Positions 1-5,976 of a stretch of DNA of 6,577 nt are shown piece by piece. Position 1 is the stretch's first letter, and the number at the start of each line of letters is the position of its first letter. Source of the DNA: an uncultured Eubacteriales bacterium (lineage in GTDB: Bacteria > Bacillota > Clostridia > Lachnospirales > Lachnospiraceae); assembly GCA_949297565.1 (NCBI GenBank), contig CASFUI010000225.1, positions 1 to 6,577 on the forward strand, read 5' to 3'. Made by a program: the position numbers and the translations under genes. Under the pieces are notes generated by a model. It saw nothing but the letters and a program-made list of their open reading frames with translations. It had not been told where the DNA came from and searched no databases.

Positions 1-1215
1 CTGACCGAAGCAAGCAGAGAATGTAGGTGTAGGCTCTGTAATTCCGCGCTCTGTACCTGCGAGCTTAGCTGTGAAGCCTGACAGGAAATAGTACTGTGTC
101 TGCTCAGGTGTGAGAATAGATACAGGAGGAAGAACGCCGAAAGCATCTGCTGACAGGAAGATTACATTCTTAGCTGCCGGTGCAGAAGATACAGGACGAA
201 CAATATTGTTGATATGGTTAATAGGATAAGATACACGAGTATTCTCTGTGACGCTCTTATCTGCGAAATCAATCTTGCCGTCAGCGTCAAGTGTTACGTT
301 CTCAAGGAGAGCGTCGCGCTTGATTGCGTTGTAAATATCAGGCTCAGATTCCTTATCAAGGTTGATAACCTTAGCGTAGCAGCCGCCCTCAAAGTTAAAT
401 ACACCGTTATCATCCCAGCCGTGCTCATCATCACCGATAAGGAGACGCTTAGGATCTGTTGAGAGTGTAGTCTTGCCTGTACCTGAAAGACCGAAGAAAA
501 TTGCTGTATTTTCACCGTTCATATCAGTGTTTGCAGAGCAGTGCATTGAAGCGATGCCCTTTAACGGCAGATAGTAGTTCATCATAGAGAACATACCTTT
601 CTTCATTTCTCCGCCGTACCATGTATTTACGATAACCTGCTCGCGGCTTGTTATGTTGAACATTACAGCTGTCTCTGAGTTGAGACCTAACTCTTTATAG
701 TTTTCTACCTTTGCCTTTGAAGCGTTGTAAACAACGAAATCAGGCTCAAAATTCTTGAGCTCTTCCTCAGTAGGCTTGATAAACATGTTAGTTACGAAGT
801 GTGCCTGCCATGCTACTTCAACGATAAAACGAATTGCCATACGTGTGTCTTTATTGGCACCGCAGAACGCGTCAACAACGAAAAGTCTCTTATTAGAGAG
901 CTCCTTCAGCGCAATTTCCTTTACAGCATTCCAAGCTTCCTGTGTAGCAGGATGGTTGTCGTTCTTGTACTCGTCAGAAGTCCACCATACTGTGTCTTTT
1001 GAGTTCTCGTCAACTACGATGAACTTGTCCTTAGGAGAACGGCCTGTATAAATACCAGTCATTACGTTGACAGCGCCAAGCTCACTGACCTGACCCTTTT
1101 CGAAGCCTTCGAGCTCAGGCTTGGTCTCTTCTTCGAATAATAAATCATAAGAAGGGTTGTACACAATTTCTGTTGTTCCGGTAATACCGTATTTGCTTAA
1201 ATCGATCTCTGCCAT
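1..1215 (-). CDS. pckA: ATP-dependent phosphoenolpyruvate carboxykinase, 3' end outside window
   Basis: This cytosolic enzyme interconverts oxaloacetate + ATP and phosphoenolpyruvate + CO2 + ADP. It acts in gluconeogenesis, or in many fermenting anaerobes in PEP carboxylation to C4 acids. The first 405 residues are present; the family is usually about 530-540, so roughly a quarter is missing at the window edge. Visible landmarks are the substrate-binding stretch TGIYTGRSPKDKF (R59), MHCSAN (H225), the P-loop GLSGTGKTT (residues 242-250, K248), the metal-binding IGDDEHGWDD (D262/D263) and NTRVSYPI (R327). These match E. coli R65, K254 and R333 with a constant offset of six. The ATG at 1215-1213 starts the typical short N-terminus; a GAGG lies 11 nt upstream, rather far, and no other start in frame fits. 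No frameshift or missing catalytic residue is seen. The gene is transcribed away from the ArsC-like gene and has its own promoter and a long leader with inverted repeats. Confidence 0.97.
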   Translation of the reverse strand, partial: MAEIDLSKYGITGTTEIVYNPSYDLLFEEETKPELEGFEKGQVSELGAVNVMTGIYTGRSPKDKFIVVDENSKDTVWWTSDEYKNDNHPATQEAWNAVKEIALKELSNKRLFVVDAFCGANKDTRMAIRFIVEVAWQAHFVTNMFIKPTEEELKNFEPDFVVYNASKAKVENYKELGLNSETAVMFNITSREQVIVNTWYGGEMKKGMFSMMNYYLPLKGIASMHCSANTDMNGENTAIFFGLSGTGKTTLSTDPKRLLIGDDEHGWDDNGVFNFEGGCYAKVINLDKESEPDIYNAIKRDALLENVTLDADGKIDFADKSVTENTRVSYPINHINNIVRPVSSAPAAKNVIFLSADAFGVLPPVSILTPEQTQYYFLSGFTAKLAGTERGITEPTPTFSACFGQ

Positions 1216-1253
1216 CTTACATTTAACCTCGTTTCTTTTAAAGTATTATGATA

Positions 1254-1275
1254 ACCGTCTGTAAATACAGTCGGT
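1254..1275. repeat. Inverted repeat in pckA leader, candidate operator
   Basis: Arms ACCGTCTGTA (1254-1263) and TACAGTCGGT (1266-1275) match at 9 of 10 positions around a 2-bp AA centre. The loop is too short for a good RNA hairpin, so a dimeric DNA-binding regulator is the more natural reading. It lies about +40 to +60 from the predicted pckA start point, where a bound repressor could block elongation. I do not recognise the motif. Confidence 0.45.
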
Positions 1276-1282
1276 GCTAAAT

Positions 1283-1319
1283 CCTTCTAAGAAGGTAGGA
1301 AATAGCGCTTATCTTCTTA
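1283..1319. repeat. Nested inverted repeats at the start of the pckA transcript
   Basis: A perfect 6-bp dyad, CCTTCT-A-AGAAGG, lies at 1283-1295. Its TAAGAAG (1288-1294) also pairs with CTTCTTA (1313-1319), a perfect 7-bp inverted repeat with an 18-nt loop. In the pckA RNA this would make a 5'-end stem-loop starting almost at the predicted first nucleotide. Possible roles are an operator or a stabilising 5' hairpin; neither is shown. Confidence 0.35.
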
Positions 1320-1320
1320 T

Positions 1321-1348
1321 ATTATACATAATTGACTAATAAAAGCAA
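1321..1348 (-). promoter_or_regulatory. pckA promoter (sigma-A type)
   Basis: On the minus strand, TTGCTT (1348-1343) and a perfect TATAAT (1326-1321) are separated by 16 bp. Transcription would start near 1314, giving a leader of about 100 nt before the pckA ATG. That length leaves room for the inverted repeats listed separately. The -35 is only a partial match; the -10 is consensus. Confidence 0.6.
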
Positions 1349-1440
1349 CAGCCTTTCAGTGATTTTTTAGAAAAATGACAAATTTTTAACAACTGACGGT
1401 GCGGCGGCAATGAAGAAATGGAAATGATTTCGAGCTTGAC

Positions 1441-1469
1441 TTGTCATTGGTTTTTTGTAAAACTATTAA
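1441..1469 (+). promoter_or_regulatory. Possible promoter of the ArsC/Spx-like gene and following genes
   Basis: TTGTCA (1441-1446, 5/6 to consensus) and TATTAA (1464-1469, a weak -10) are 17 bp apart, just ahead of the AAGGAG ribosome binding site at 1477-1482. A start near 1476 would leave a very short leader, which is the main doubt. TTGACT at 1436-1441 is another possible -35, but no good -10 matches it. Confidence 0.35.
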
Positions 1470-1489
1470 TATAAGGAAGGAGAACAACT

Positions 1490-1843
1490 ATGGTTAAGGT
1501 ATTGGTTTACAGAAAGTGCAGCACATGCCAGAGGGCATTAAAATGGCTTGAGCAGAATAAAATTAATTTTGAGGAGCGTCCGATTGTCGAGGAAAATCCA
1601 ACCTTCGATGAGCTTAAAGAGTGGTACGGAAAGAGCGGTCTGCCGCTTAAAAAGTTTTTTAACACCAGCGGAAATATTTATAAGCAGATGAATTTAAAGG
1701 ATAAGCTGGGGGATATGAGTGAGGAAGAGCAGCTTAAACTTCTTGCAACTGACGGAATGCTGGTTAAGCGTCCTTTAGTTATAGGAGAGGATTTCGTAAT
1801 TACGGGATTTAAGGAGAGCGAGTGGGAACAGAAGCTTAAGTGA
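1490..1843 (+). CDS. ArsC/Spx-family thioredoxin-fold protein
   Basis: This is a 117-residue protein of the ArsC-like family, which includes glutaredoxin-type arsenate reductases, YffB and the RNA-polymerase-binding regulators Spx and MgsR. The N-terminus VLVYRKCSTCQRALKWL carries a CxxC pair at C10/C13 at the usual position, and the family's R-P motif appears as KRPLVI near residue 94. Length and layout are typical of the whole family. The CxxC resembles redox-sensing Spx/MgsR members more than classical arsenate reductases, but sequence alone cannot decide between enzyme and regulator. AAGGAG at 1477-1482, 7 nt from the ATG, supports the start. The neighbours are redox proteins rather than arsenic genes (no arsB, arsR or acr3 is seen), so a thiol-redox or stress role is the better guess. 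It ends about 40 nt before the rubredoxin-GltB gene and is probably co-transcribed with it. Confidence 0.85.
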   Translation: MVKVLVYRKCSTCQRALKWLEQNKINFEERPIVEENPTFDELKEWYGKSGLPLKKFFNTSGNIYKQMNLKDKLGDMSEEEQLKLLATDGMLVKRPLVIGEDFVITGFKESEWEQKLK

Positions 1844-1867
1844 ACTGATGATTTAAAATGATAAACA

Positions 1868-1875
1868 GGAGGAGG
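1868..1875 (+). promoter_or_regulatory. Ribosome binding site deciding the start of the rubredoxin-GltB gene
   Basis: The sequence GGAGGAGG ends one base before an ATG at 1877 and 7 nt before a second in-frame ATG at 1883. The second gives ideal spacing from the downstream AGGAGG, and its protein begins MKKWKCSVCG, as many rubredoxin domains do. The first works only if the upstream AGGAGG is used, with 4-nt spacing. I chose 1883. Confidence 0.6.
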
Positions 1876-1882
1876 TATGCAA

Positions 1883-3322
1883 ATGAAAAAGTGGAAATGT
1901 TCTGTGTGCGGATACATATATGAGGGCGATGAGCTTCCTGCTGATTTTCAATGTCCTGTGTGTAAACAGCCGAGGGAAAAGTTTGTATTGGTTGAGGAAC
2001 AAGACAGAGCTGATGAAGCAATGGTGCAGCATGGCGGTGCAGATACGCACAAAACAGCCGAAGAGAGCGAAGGGGTTAAGGATAATGGAATGCCGCTTGA
2101 CCTTTCTTATCCAAAAGAGACGCGAAAGACTGACAGCAATTATCGCTATATGAGCGAAATTCATGAGATGGCGGTTACAGGGAAACCAATTATCCAGGCA
2201 ATGGGAACTCAGATGTCTATGCCTGACTGGGATGATATTCTTATAATGGGTGCGCAGCTTAATCCGCCTCCGCTTGATGAGCATGCGCCGGTGTCAACTA
2301 TGACCGTAATCGGCAAAAACGCAAAGAGGCCTATGATACTTGGAACTCCGGTTTATATTTCGCATATGTCATTCGGCGCGCTCTCAAAGGAGGCAAAGAC
2401 AGCACTTGCGATGGGAAGCGCTATGGCGCATACTGCTATGTGCAGCGGAGAGGGAGGAATACTTCCTGAGGAAAAGGAAGCCTCATATAAGTATATTTTT
2501 GAGTATGTTCCGAATTTATACAGCGTTACCGATGAAAACCTTAAATCGTCGGACGCGGTGGAGATAAAAATCGGACAGGGTACTAAGCCGGGAATGGGAG
2601 GACATCTTCCGGGCAATAAGGTAACGCCGGAGATTGCGGCTATCAGAAATAAGCCGCTAGGACAGGACGTAATCAGCCCTTCTAAGTTTCCGGGAATTAA
2701 CACTAAAGAAGATTTGAGAAAGCTTGTCAGCGAGCTTCGGACAAGAAGCGACGGACGTCCGATAGGAATAAAGATTGCCGCGGGAAAAATCGAGAAGGAT
2801 TTGGAGTGGTGCGTTTATGCGGAGCCCGATTTTATAACGATTGACGGAAGAGGAGGAGCAACAGGAGCCTCCCCTGCGATTATCAGAGATTCGACAAGTG
2901 TGCCGACTGTCTATGCGCTTTATAGGGCGAGGAAGTATCTTGACGCCGTGAGATCGGACATATCGCTTGTAATTACAGGCGGGCTTCGTGTCTCATCAGA
3001 TTTTGCGAAGGCTATCGCAATGGGAGCGGACGCGGTTGCCGTTGCATCCGCCGCAATGGTTGCGGCAGCCTGTCAGCAGTACAGAATTTGCGGCTCAGGC
3101 ATGTGTCCTGTCGGCATAGCAACTCAGGACGAAAATCTCAGAAAGCGTATGCATATAGAGGCGGCGGCTAAGAGAGTGGCAAATTATCTTAACTGCTCTA
3201 CCGAGGAGCTTAAGACGTTTGCAAGAATTACGGGACATGATAATATTCATGATTTGTCGGTTGAGGATTTATGCACAACCAGCAGAGAGATTTCTGAATT
3301 TACAAATATAGCTCACGCCTGA
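1883..3322 (+). CDS. Rubredoxin domain fused to GltB-like FMN/Fe-S synthase domain
   Basis: This 479-residue protein has two parts. Residues 1-35 form a short rubredoxin-like iron site (C6-x2-C9, C24-x2-C27, only 14 residues between the pairs, as in rubrerythrin tails). An acidic linker to about residue 75 leads into the FMN-binding central domain of glutamate synthase. Its marks are SHMSFGALSKEAK (from S160), EIKIGQGTKPGMGG (from E227), the FMN loop DGRGGATGASP (from D321), and C397-x5-C403-x4-C408 followed by PVGIATQ, the 3Fe-4S spacing of glutamate synthases. The glutaminase (GATase) domain and the C-terminal GXGXG beta-helix of full GltB are absent. Known relatives are stand-alone 'glutamate synthase-related' proteins of archaea and anaerobes whose substrate is often unproved. 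I infer a cytosolic FMN oxidoreductase that draws electrons through its own rubredoxin. An alternative start at 1877 adds two residues. Confidence 0.9.
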   Translation: MKKWKCSVCGYIYEGDELPADFQCPVCKQPREKFVLVEEQDRADEAMVQHGGADTHKTAEESEGVKDNGMPLDLSYPKETRKTDSNYRYMSEIHEMAVTGKPIIQAMGTQMSMPDWDDILIMGAQLNPPPLDEHAPVSTMTVIGKNAKRPMILGTPVYISHMSFGALSKEAKTALAMGSAMAHTAMCSGEGGILPEEKEASYKYIFEYVPNLYSVTDENLKSSDAVEIKIGQGTKPGMGGHLPGNKVTPEIAAIRNKPLGQDVISPSKFPGINTKEDLRKLVSELRTRSDGRPIGIKIAAGKIEKDLEWCVYAEPDFITIDGRGGATGASPAIIRDSTSVPTVYALYRARKYLDAVRSDISLVITGGLRVSSDFAKAIAMGADAVAVASAAMVAAACQQYRICGSGMCPVGIATQDENLRKRMHIEAAAKRVANYLNCSTEELKTFARITGHDNIHDLSVEDLCTTSREISEFTNIAHA

Positions 3323-3448
3323 AAAACAGCATAATTTATGTATAAAAATAAACCCGATGAGAAAAATAAAGATAATGTACAAATACATCTTTTCTTGCGT
3401 TAAGCAGGAATTGCAGGTCAAAACATTTTATTTTCAGGAGGTATTTTT

Positions 3449-3988
3449 ATGCGCACAAAGTATGAAGGAACACAGACAGAGCAAAATCTTAAAGCTGCAT
3501 TTGCAGGAGAATCACAGGCGAGAAACAAATACACTTATTTTGCGTCCGTTGCAAAAAAGGAAGGATATGAGCAGATTGCGGCTATTTTCTTAAAGACGGC
3601 TGACAATGAGAAGGAACACGCTAAAATATGGCTTAAGGAGTTAAAGGGTATCGGAAATACTGAAGAAAACCTTGAAGATGCGGCAGGCGGAGAAAATTAT
3701 GAGTGGACAGATATGTATGATGATTTTGCAAAGACGGCGGAGGAAGAGGGATTTCCCGAGCTGGCGGCAAGATTCAGAATGGTTGGCGAAATCGAGAAGC
3801 ACCACGAGGAGCGCTACCGCGCACTCTTAAAGAATGTTGAGACCGCAAGAGTGTTTGAGAAGAGCGAGGTAAAGGTCTGGGAGTGCCGCAACTGCGGACA
3901 TATCGTTGTGGGAACAAAAGCCCCTGAAATCTGTCCTGTATGCAGTCATCCTCAGGCTTATTTCGAGGTGCAGGCGGAAAATTACTGA
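3449..3988 (+). CDS. rbr: Rubrerythrin
   Basis: This is a 179-residue peroxide-reducing protein of anaerobes. A ferritin-like four-helix domain (about 1-135) holds the di-iron site, and a C-terminal rubredoxin-like domain (about 143-175) passes electrons to it. Candidate iron ligands are E21 in GESQARNKY, E54 and H57 in NEKEH, E82 and E85 in GENYEW, and E116 and H119 in EIEKHH. The tail has C146-x2-C149 and C162-x2-C165. Length and order are normal and no ligand is missing. AGGAGG at 3436-3441 sits 7 nt before the ATG. No clear promoter or terminator is seen in the 126-bp gap from the rubredoxin-GltB gene, so co-transcription is possible. An 11-bp perfect palindrome, CATAATTTATG (3330-3340), lies in that gap, but it does not fit the PerR box well. 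A strong terminator follows the gene. Confidence 0.96.
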   Translation: MRTKYEGTQTEQNLKAAFAGESQARNKYTYFASVAKKEGYEQIAAIFLKTADNEKEHAKIWLKELKGIGNTEENLEDAAGGENYEWTDMYDDFAKTAEEEGFPELAARFRMVGEIEKHHEERYRALLKNVETARVFEKSEVKVWECRNCGHIVVGTKAPEICPVCSHPQAYFEVQAENY

Positions 3989-4046
3989 TTTTGGCAGGCG
4001 TGGAATTGAGCGCGTCGCGCGCAAACTGTTTGATTTAGGGGAAAAT

Positions 4047-4099
4047 AGGCTTTTGCTTTGACGGGTTAAAATTCGTTAAGCAAAAGCCTGTTATTTTTT
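4047..4099 (+). terminator. Intrinsic terminator after rubrerythrin
   Basis: A perfect 12-bp stem is formed by AGGCTTTTGCTT (4047-4058) and AAGCAAAAGCCT (4078-4089). Three further pairs inside (ACG/CGT) shorten the loop, and TTATTTTTT follows at 4091-4099. It lies about 60 nt past the rubrerythrin stop and would end the whole 1490-3988 transcript. Confidence 0.9.
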
Positions 4100-4145
4100 A
4101 TTCTATATTTTCTGCTGCATATTGAACATAATATCACAGCCATTT

Positions 4146-4173
4146 TTGAAAATACATAGAGAAAAATTATAAT
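4146..4173 (+). promoter_or_regulatory. Upstream promoter of the DUF3737 gene
   Basis: TTGAAA (4146-4151, 5/6) and a perfect TATAAT (4168-4173) are 16 bp apart. The start would lie near 4180, about 180 nt before the DUF3737 ATG. The stretch is AT-rich, which raises the chance of a false match. Confidence 0.5.
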
Positions 4174-4193
4174 AAATCATAAAATATAAGTAT

Positions 4194-4222
4194 TTGCTAT
4201 CACTCTTTGATGAAATTATAAT
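4194..4222 (+). promoter_or_regulatory. Second, tandem promoter of the DUF3737 gene
   Basis: TTGCTA (4194-4199) and a perfect TATAAT (4217-4222) have the ideal 17-bp spacing. The -10 region repeats the same ten bases (AAATTATAAT) found in the promoter 49 bp upstream. The start would be near 4229, leaving a leader of about 130 nt that holds the inverted repeat at 4291-4321. Confidence 0.5.
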
Positions 4223-4226
4223 TAGA

Positions 4227-4313
4227 TTTACAAACAGAAATAATTTTCAGCAGGAAGTTATACAAAATCTCAAAGATGAAGGATGTGATTTGGAGACTGT
4301 TAAACTGTTTTAA
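4227..4313 (+). pseudogene. Possible N-terminal relic of a small clostridial protein
   Basis: A stretch in one frame ending at TAA (4311-4313) encodes FQQEVIQNLKDEGCDLETV plus KLF. It has no ATG start and no ribosome binding site. From memory, small uncharacterised proteins of gut Firmicutes begin with a similar '(Q)EVIQNLKDAGCDxETIxxFL' pattern and continue for several dozen residues. Here the match ends at a stop just where such a protein would go on. I read it as a truncated remnant, but a chance open stretch is possible; the recollection is unverified. Confidence 0.3.
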
Positions 4314-4321
4314 TGTCTCCA
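4291..4321. repeat. Inverted repeat in the DUF3737 leader
   Basis: TGGAGAC (4291-4297) and GTCTCCA (4315-4321) form a perfect 7-bp inverted repeat around a 17-bp AT-rich centre. That centre holds a near-palindrome of its own (TTAAAC, then GTTTTAA). The repeat sits 39-69 bp upstream of the DUF3737 start, with no T-run after it, so it is not a terminator. It could be a regulator's operator or a leader hairpin. Confidence 0.4.
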
Positions 4322-4359
4322 TTATCCGGTTTATAAGCTTCAAAAAGGAGGAAAATTAA

Positions 4360-5232
4360 ATGAATATAATACAAAATAAAACTTTTGATGAGGAACGCGC
4401 GCTTTACGGAAGTAAGGCTCTGCTGGTAAAGGGCTGCGCTTTTGACGGGCCGGCTGACGGTGAGAGCGCATTTAAGGAATGTTCGGATATAGAAGCCGAG
4501 AGCTGTTATTTTAATCTGCGTTATCCGTTCTGGCACGACCACGGATTGAAAATACGTGAATCAGAAATGACGGAGCTTTGCCGCGCGGCGCTTTGGTATT
4601 CCGATAATATTGAGATTACGGACACCAAGCTTCATGGCATTAAGGCTCTGAGGGAGTGCAGCAAAGTAAAAATGAGCGGCTGCGATATTATATCGCCGGA
4701 GTTCGGCTGGTCGGTGCACGATATAGAGATGAAGGATTGTACGGCTGACAGCGAATATTTTATGATGCGTTCAAGCCGTCTTAATTTTAGCAACGTCAGA
4801 ATGAAGGGAAAATACTCGTTTCAGTATATTGAAGATTCAGTGTTTGAAAACTGCGTGTTTGACACAAAGGATGCGTTCTGGCACGCGAAAAACGTGGTTA
4901 TCAGAAACAGCGTCGTAAATGGCGAGTATCTCGCGTGGTACTGTGAAAACGTGACCTTTGAGAATTGTAAAATTACCGGAACTCAGCCGCTTTGTTACTG
5001 TAAAAATCTTAAACTGATTAACTGCGAGATGACGGACACGGATTTATGCTTTGAGAAATCAGATGTCGAGGCAGTGGTGACGACGCCGGTAATCAGTATT
5101 AAAAATCCTCGCTCCGGATGTATAACAGTGCCTTCCGTGGGCGAAATTATCTGGGACGACCCTCTGGCTCATGCGGAAATTATTGCCGCTCAAAAATGCA
5201 AAAAAGACGGAGCCGTGTGCGTATGTGCGTAG
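4360..5232 (+). CDS. DUF3737 family protein, predicted beta-helix
   Basis: This 290-residue protein belongs to an uncharacterised bacterial family (DUF3737), recognised by its opening (QNKTFDEERALYG), YPFWHDHGLKI and the GEYLAWYCENVTFENCKI region. The length suits the family. From about residue 20 to 235 it is built of short turns of roughly 20 residues with recurring 'xxFxNCxF / xxLxNCxM' strands, typical of a right-handed parallel beta-helix. There is no signal peptide or membrane segment, so it is probably cytosolic. It is unusually rich in cysteine (18 residues), mostly at one position of the turns plus a C-terminal CKKDGAVCVCA tail. No catalytic motif is evident and the function is unknown. 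AGGAGG at 4346-4351, 8 nt before the ATG, fixes the start. The gene appears monocistronic, with tandem promoters and a terminator facing the ybaK gene. Confidence 0.85.
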   Translation: MNIIQNKTFDEERALYGSKALLVKGCAFDGPADGESAFKECSDIEAESCYFNLRYPFWHDHGLKIRESEMTELCRAALWYSDNIEITDTKLHGIKALRECSKVKMSGCDIISPEFGWSVHDIEMKDCTADSEYFMMRSSRLNFSNVRMKGKYSFQYIEDSVFENCVFDTKDAFWHAKNVVIRNSVVNGEYLAWYCENVTFENCKITGTQPLCYCKNLKLINCEMTDTDLCFEKSDVEAVVTTPVISIKNPRSGCITVPSVGEIIWDDPLAHAEIIAAQKCKKDGAVCVCA

Positions 5233-5236
5233 TAAT

Positions 5237-5269
5237 CTAAAAGCCGTTCTGAGCGGTTATATTTTTTAG
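5237..5269. terminator. Small terminator between convergent DUF3737 and ybaK genes
   Basis: AGCCG (5242-5246) pairs with CGGTT (5254-5258) through one G-U pair around a 7-nt loop, and TTTTTT follows at 5262-5267. Flanking CTAAAA (5237-5242) and TTTTAG (5264-5269) are also complementary, so the structure could work for both converging transcripts. The stem is short. Confidence 0.45.
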
Positions 5270-5291
5270 TCAGGTTATGTAAATTGCGTCA

Positions 5292-5768
5292 TCAGCTAAC
5301 CGATATTTCCTTGCATACGTCTACCCAGTCGGAAAAGCCGGAACAGTTTTCGAGCTCTTTAAGCGATAAATCAACAGCGCTGTGACCGCTGCCTGCTGCC
5401 GGGTAAACTCTCTCAAAGCGTTTTAAGGATATGTCAAGATATACTGTGACGTCCGGTTTGACTGCAAACGGGCAGACACCTCCCGGTGTATGCCCGATTA
5501 AAGTTTCAACCATGTCACCGGGAATCATTTTTGCTTTCTGATGAAATACGTTTTTATATTTTTTGTTGTCCGCCTTTGAGTCTCCTGCCATAACGATAAG
5601 TATAGGTTTATCGCCAAGGAGAAAGGACATTGTCTTTGCGATCTGCCCTGCCTCACAGCCAATCGCGTCTGCCGCTTCTTCCACGGTGGCGCTGGATTTT
5701 GTGAGTTCCATAACACGCTCTCCCATACCGAGCTTTTCAAAATATTGTTTTACATTTTCAAATGCCAT
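5292..5768 (-). CDS. YbaK/EbsC-family aminoacyl-tRNA deacylase
   Basis: This 158-residue single-domain protein is of the YbaK/ProX type, which removes wrongly attached amino acids from tRNA (for example cysteine or alanine from tRNA-Pro) after aminoacylation. Family marks are SSATVEEAA (25-33), the conserved lysine in IAKTMSF (K45), the glycine-rich GHTPGGVCPFA (92-102) and YPAAGSGHSAVDLS near the C-terminus. Length is normal and nothing is missing. GGAGG (5779-5775 on the minus strand) lies 6 nt before the ATG, supporting the start. Which tRNA it edits cannot be read from the sequence. It begins 20 nt after the stop of a broken MerR-family gene, so it was probably the second gene of a regulator-led pair and may still use that promoter. 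It converges on the DUF3737 gene. Confidence 0.92.
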   Translation of the reverse strand: MAFENVKQYFEKLGMGERVMELTKSSATVEEAADAIGCEAGQIAKTMSFLLGDKPILIVMAGDSKADNKKYKNVFHQKAKMIPGDMVETLIGHTPGGVCPFAVKPDVTVYLDISLKRFERVYPAAGSGHSAVDLSLKELENCSGFSDWVDVCKEISVS

Positions 5769-5788
5769 TTCCAGCCTCCATGCAGTTT

Positions 5789-5976
5789 TTATTCTTCGAC
5801 TCGAATAAGATTACTTATATACGGGCGCTTTCCGGACAGAACATCGTCATAAAAGCCCTGTTTCCGGTCTATATAATCTACGCAGCCCTTTAGTTCCTCG
5901 ATGGAATTAAGCAGGGCTTCACGTTAATCCACTTTACATCATGCCCGTCAAAGATATGCCGGTTGACACAACCGGA
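5789..5976 (-). pseudogene. Decayed MerR-family regulator, two fragments in different frames
   Basis: Reading the minus strand towards ybaK, 5923-5792 encodes EALLNSIEELKGCVDYIDRK and then QGFYDDVLSGKRPYISNLI up to a TAA at 5791-5789. This is the coiled-coil and 'YIDxKxxFYDDVLxGKxxYxSNLI' tail of clostridial MerR regulators. In another frame, about 5976-5920 encodes GCVNRHIFDGHDVKWINV, resembling the 'G.R.F...D..WI' stretch that follows the MerR helix-turn-helix. The two meet near 5920-5923, so roughly the middle of the protein is lost with a frame change. The DNA-binding N-terminus is also gone. What remains cannot make a working regulator. Family assignment rests on recalled MerR patterns; the tail match is the stronger part. 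Confidence 0.68.

Noticed and set aside
1490..1843. Arsenic resistance gene arsC
   Set aside because: The protein belongs to the ArsC fold family, but it has an Spx-like CxxC and sits with redox genes. No arsenic transporter or arsR is present, so an arsenate reductase name is not justified.
3330..3340. PerR box ahead of rubrerythrin
   Set aside because: CATAATTTATG is a perfect palindrome in an AT-rich gap, but its centre does not line up with the TTATAATnATTATAA consensus. No promoter with good spacing could be tied to it.
3357..3593. Second reading frame overlapping the rubrerythrin start
   Set aside because: It runs out of frame through rubrerythrin, lacks a ribosome binding site and resembles no protein.
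4010..4022. GC-rich palindrome GCGCG-T-CGCGC
   Set aside because: It is striking in AT-rich DNA, but short, without a T-run, and just ahead of the real terminator. I see no function that the sequence supports.
5853..5919. 8-bp inverted pair AAGCCCTG / CAGGGCTT in the MerR relic
   Set aside because: The 51-bp spacing and the position inside former coding sequence make chance likely. One arm lies near the deletion junction, but that alone is not evidence of a mechanism.
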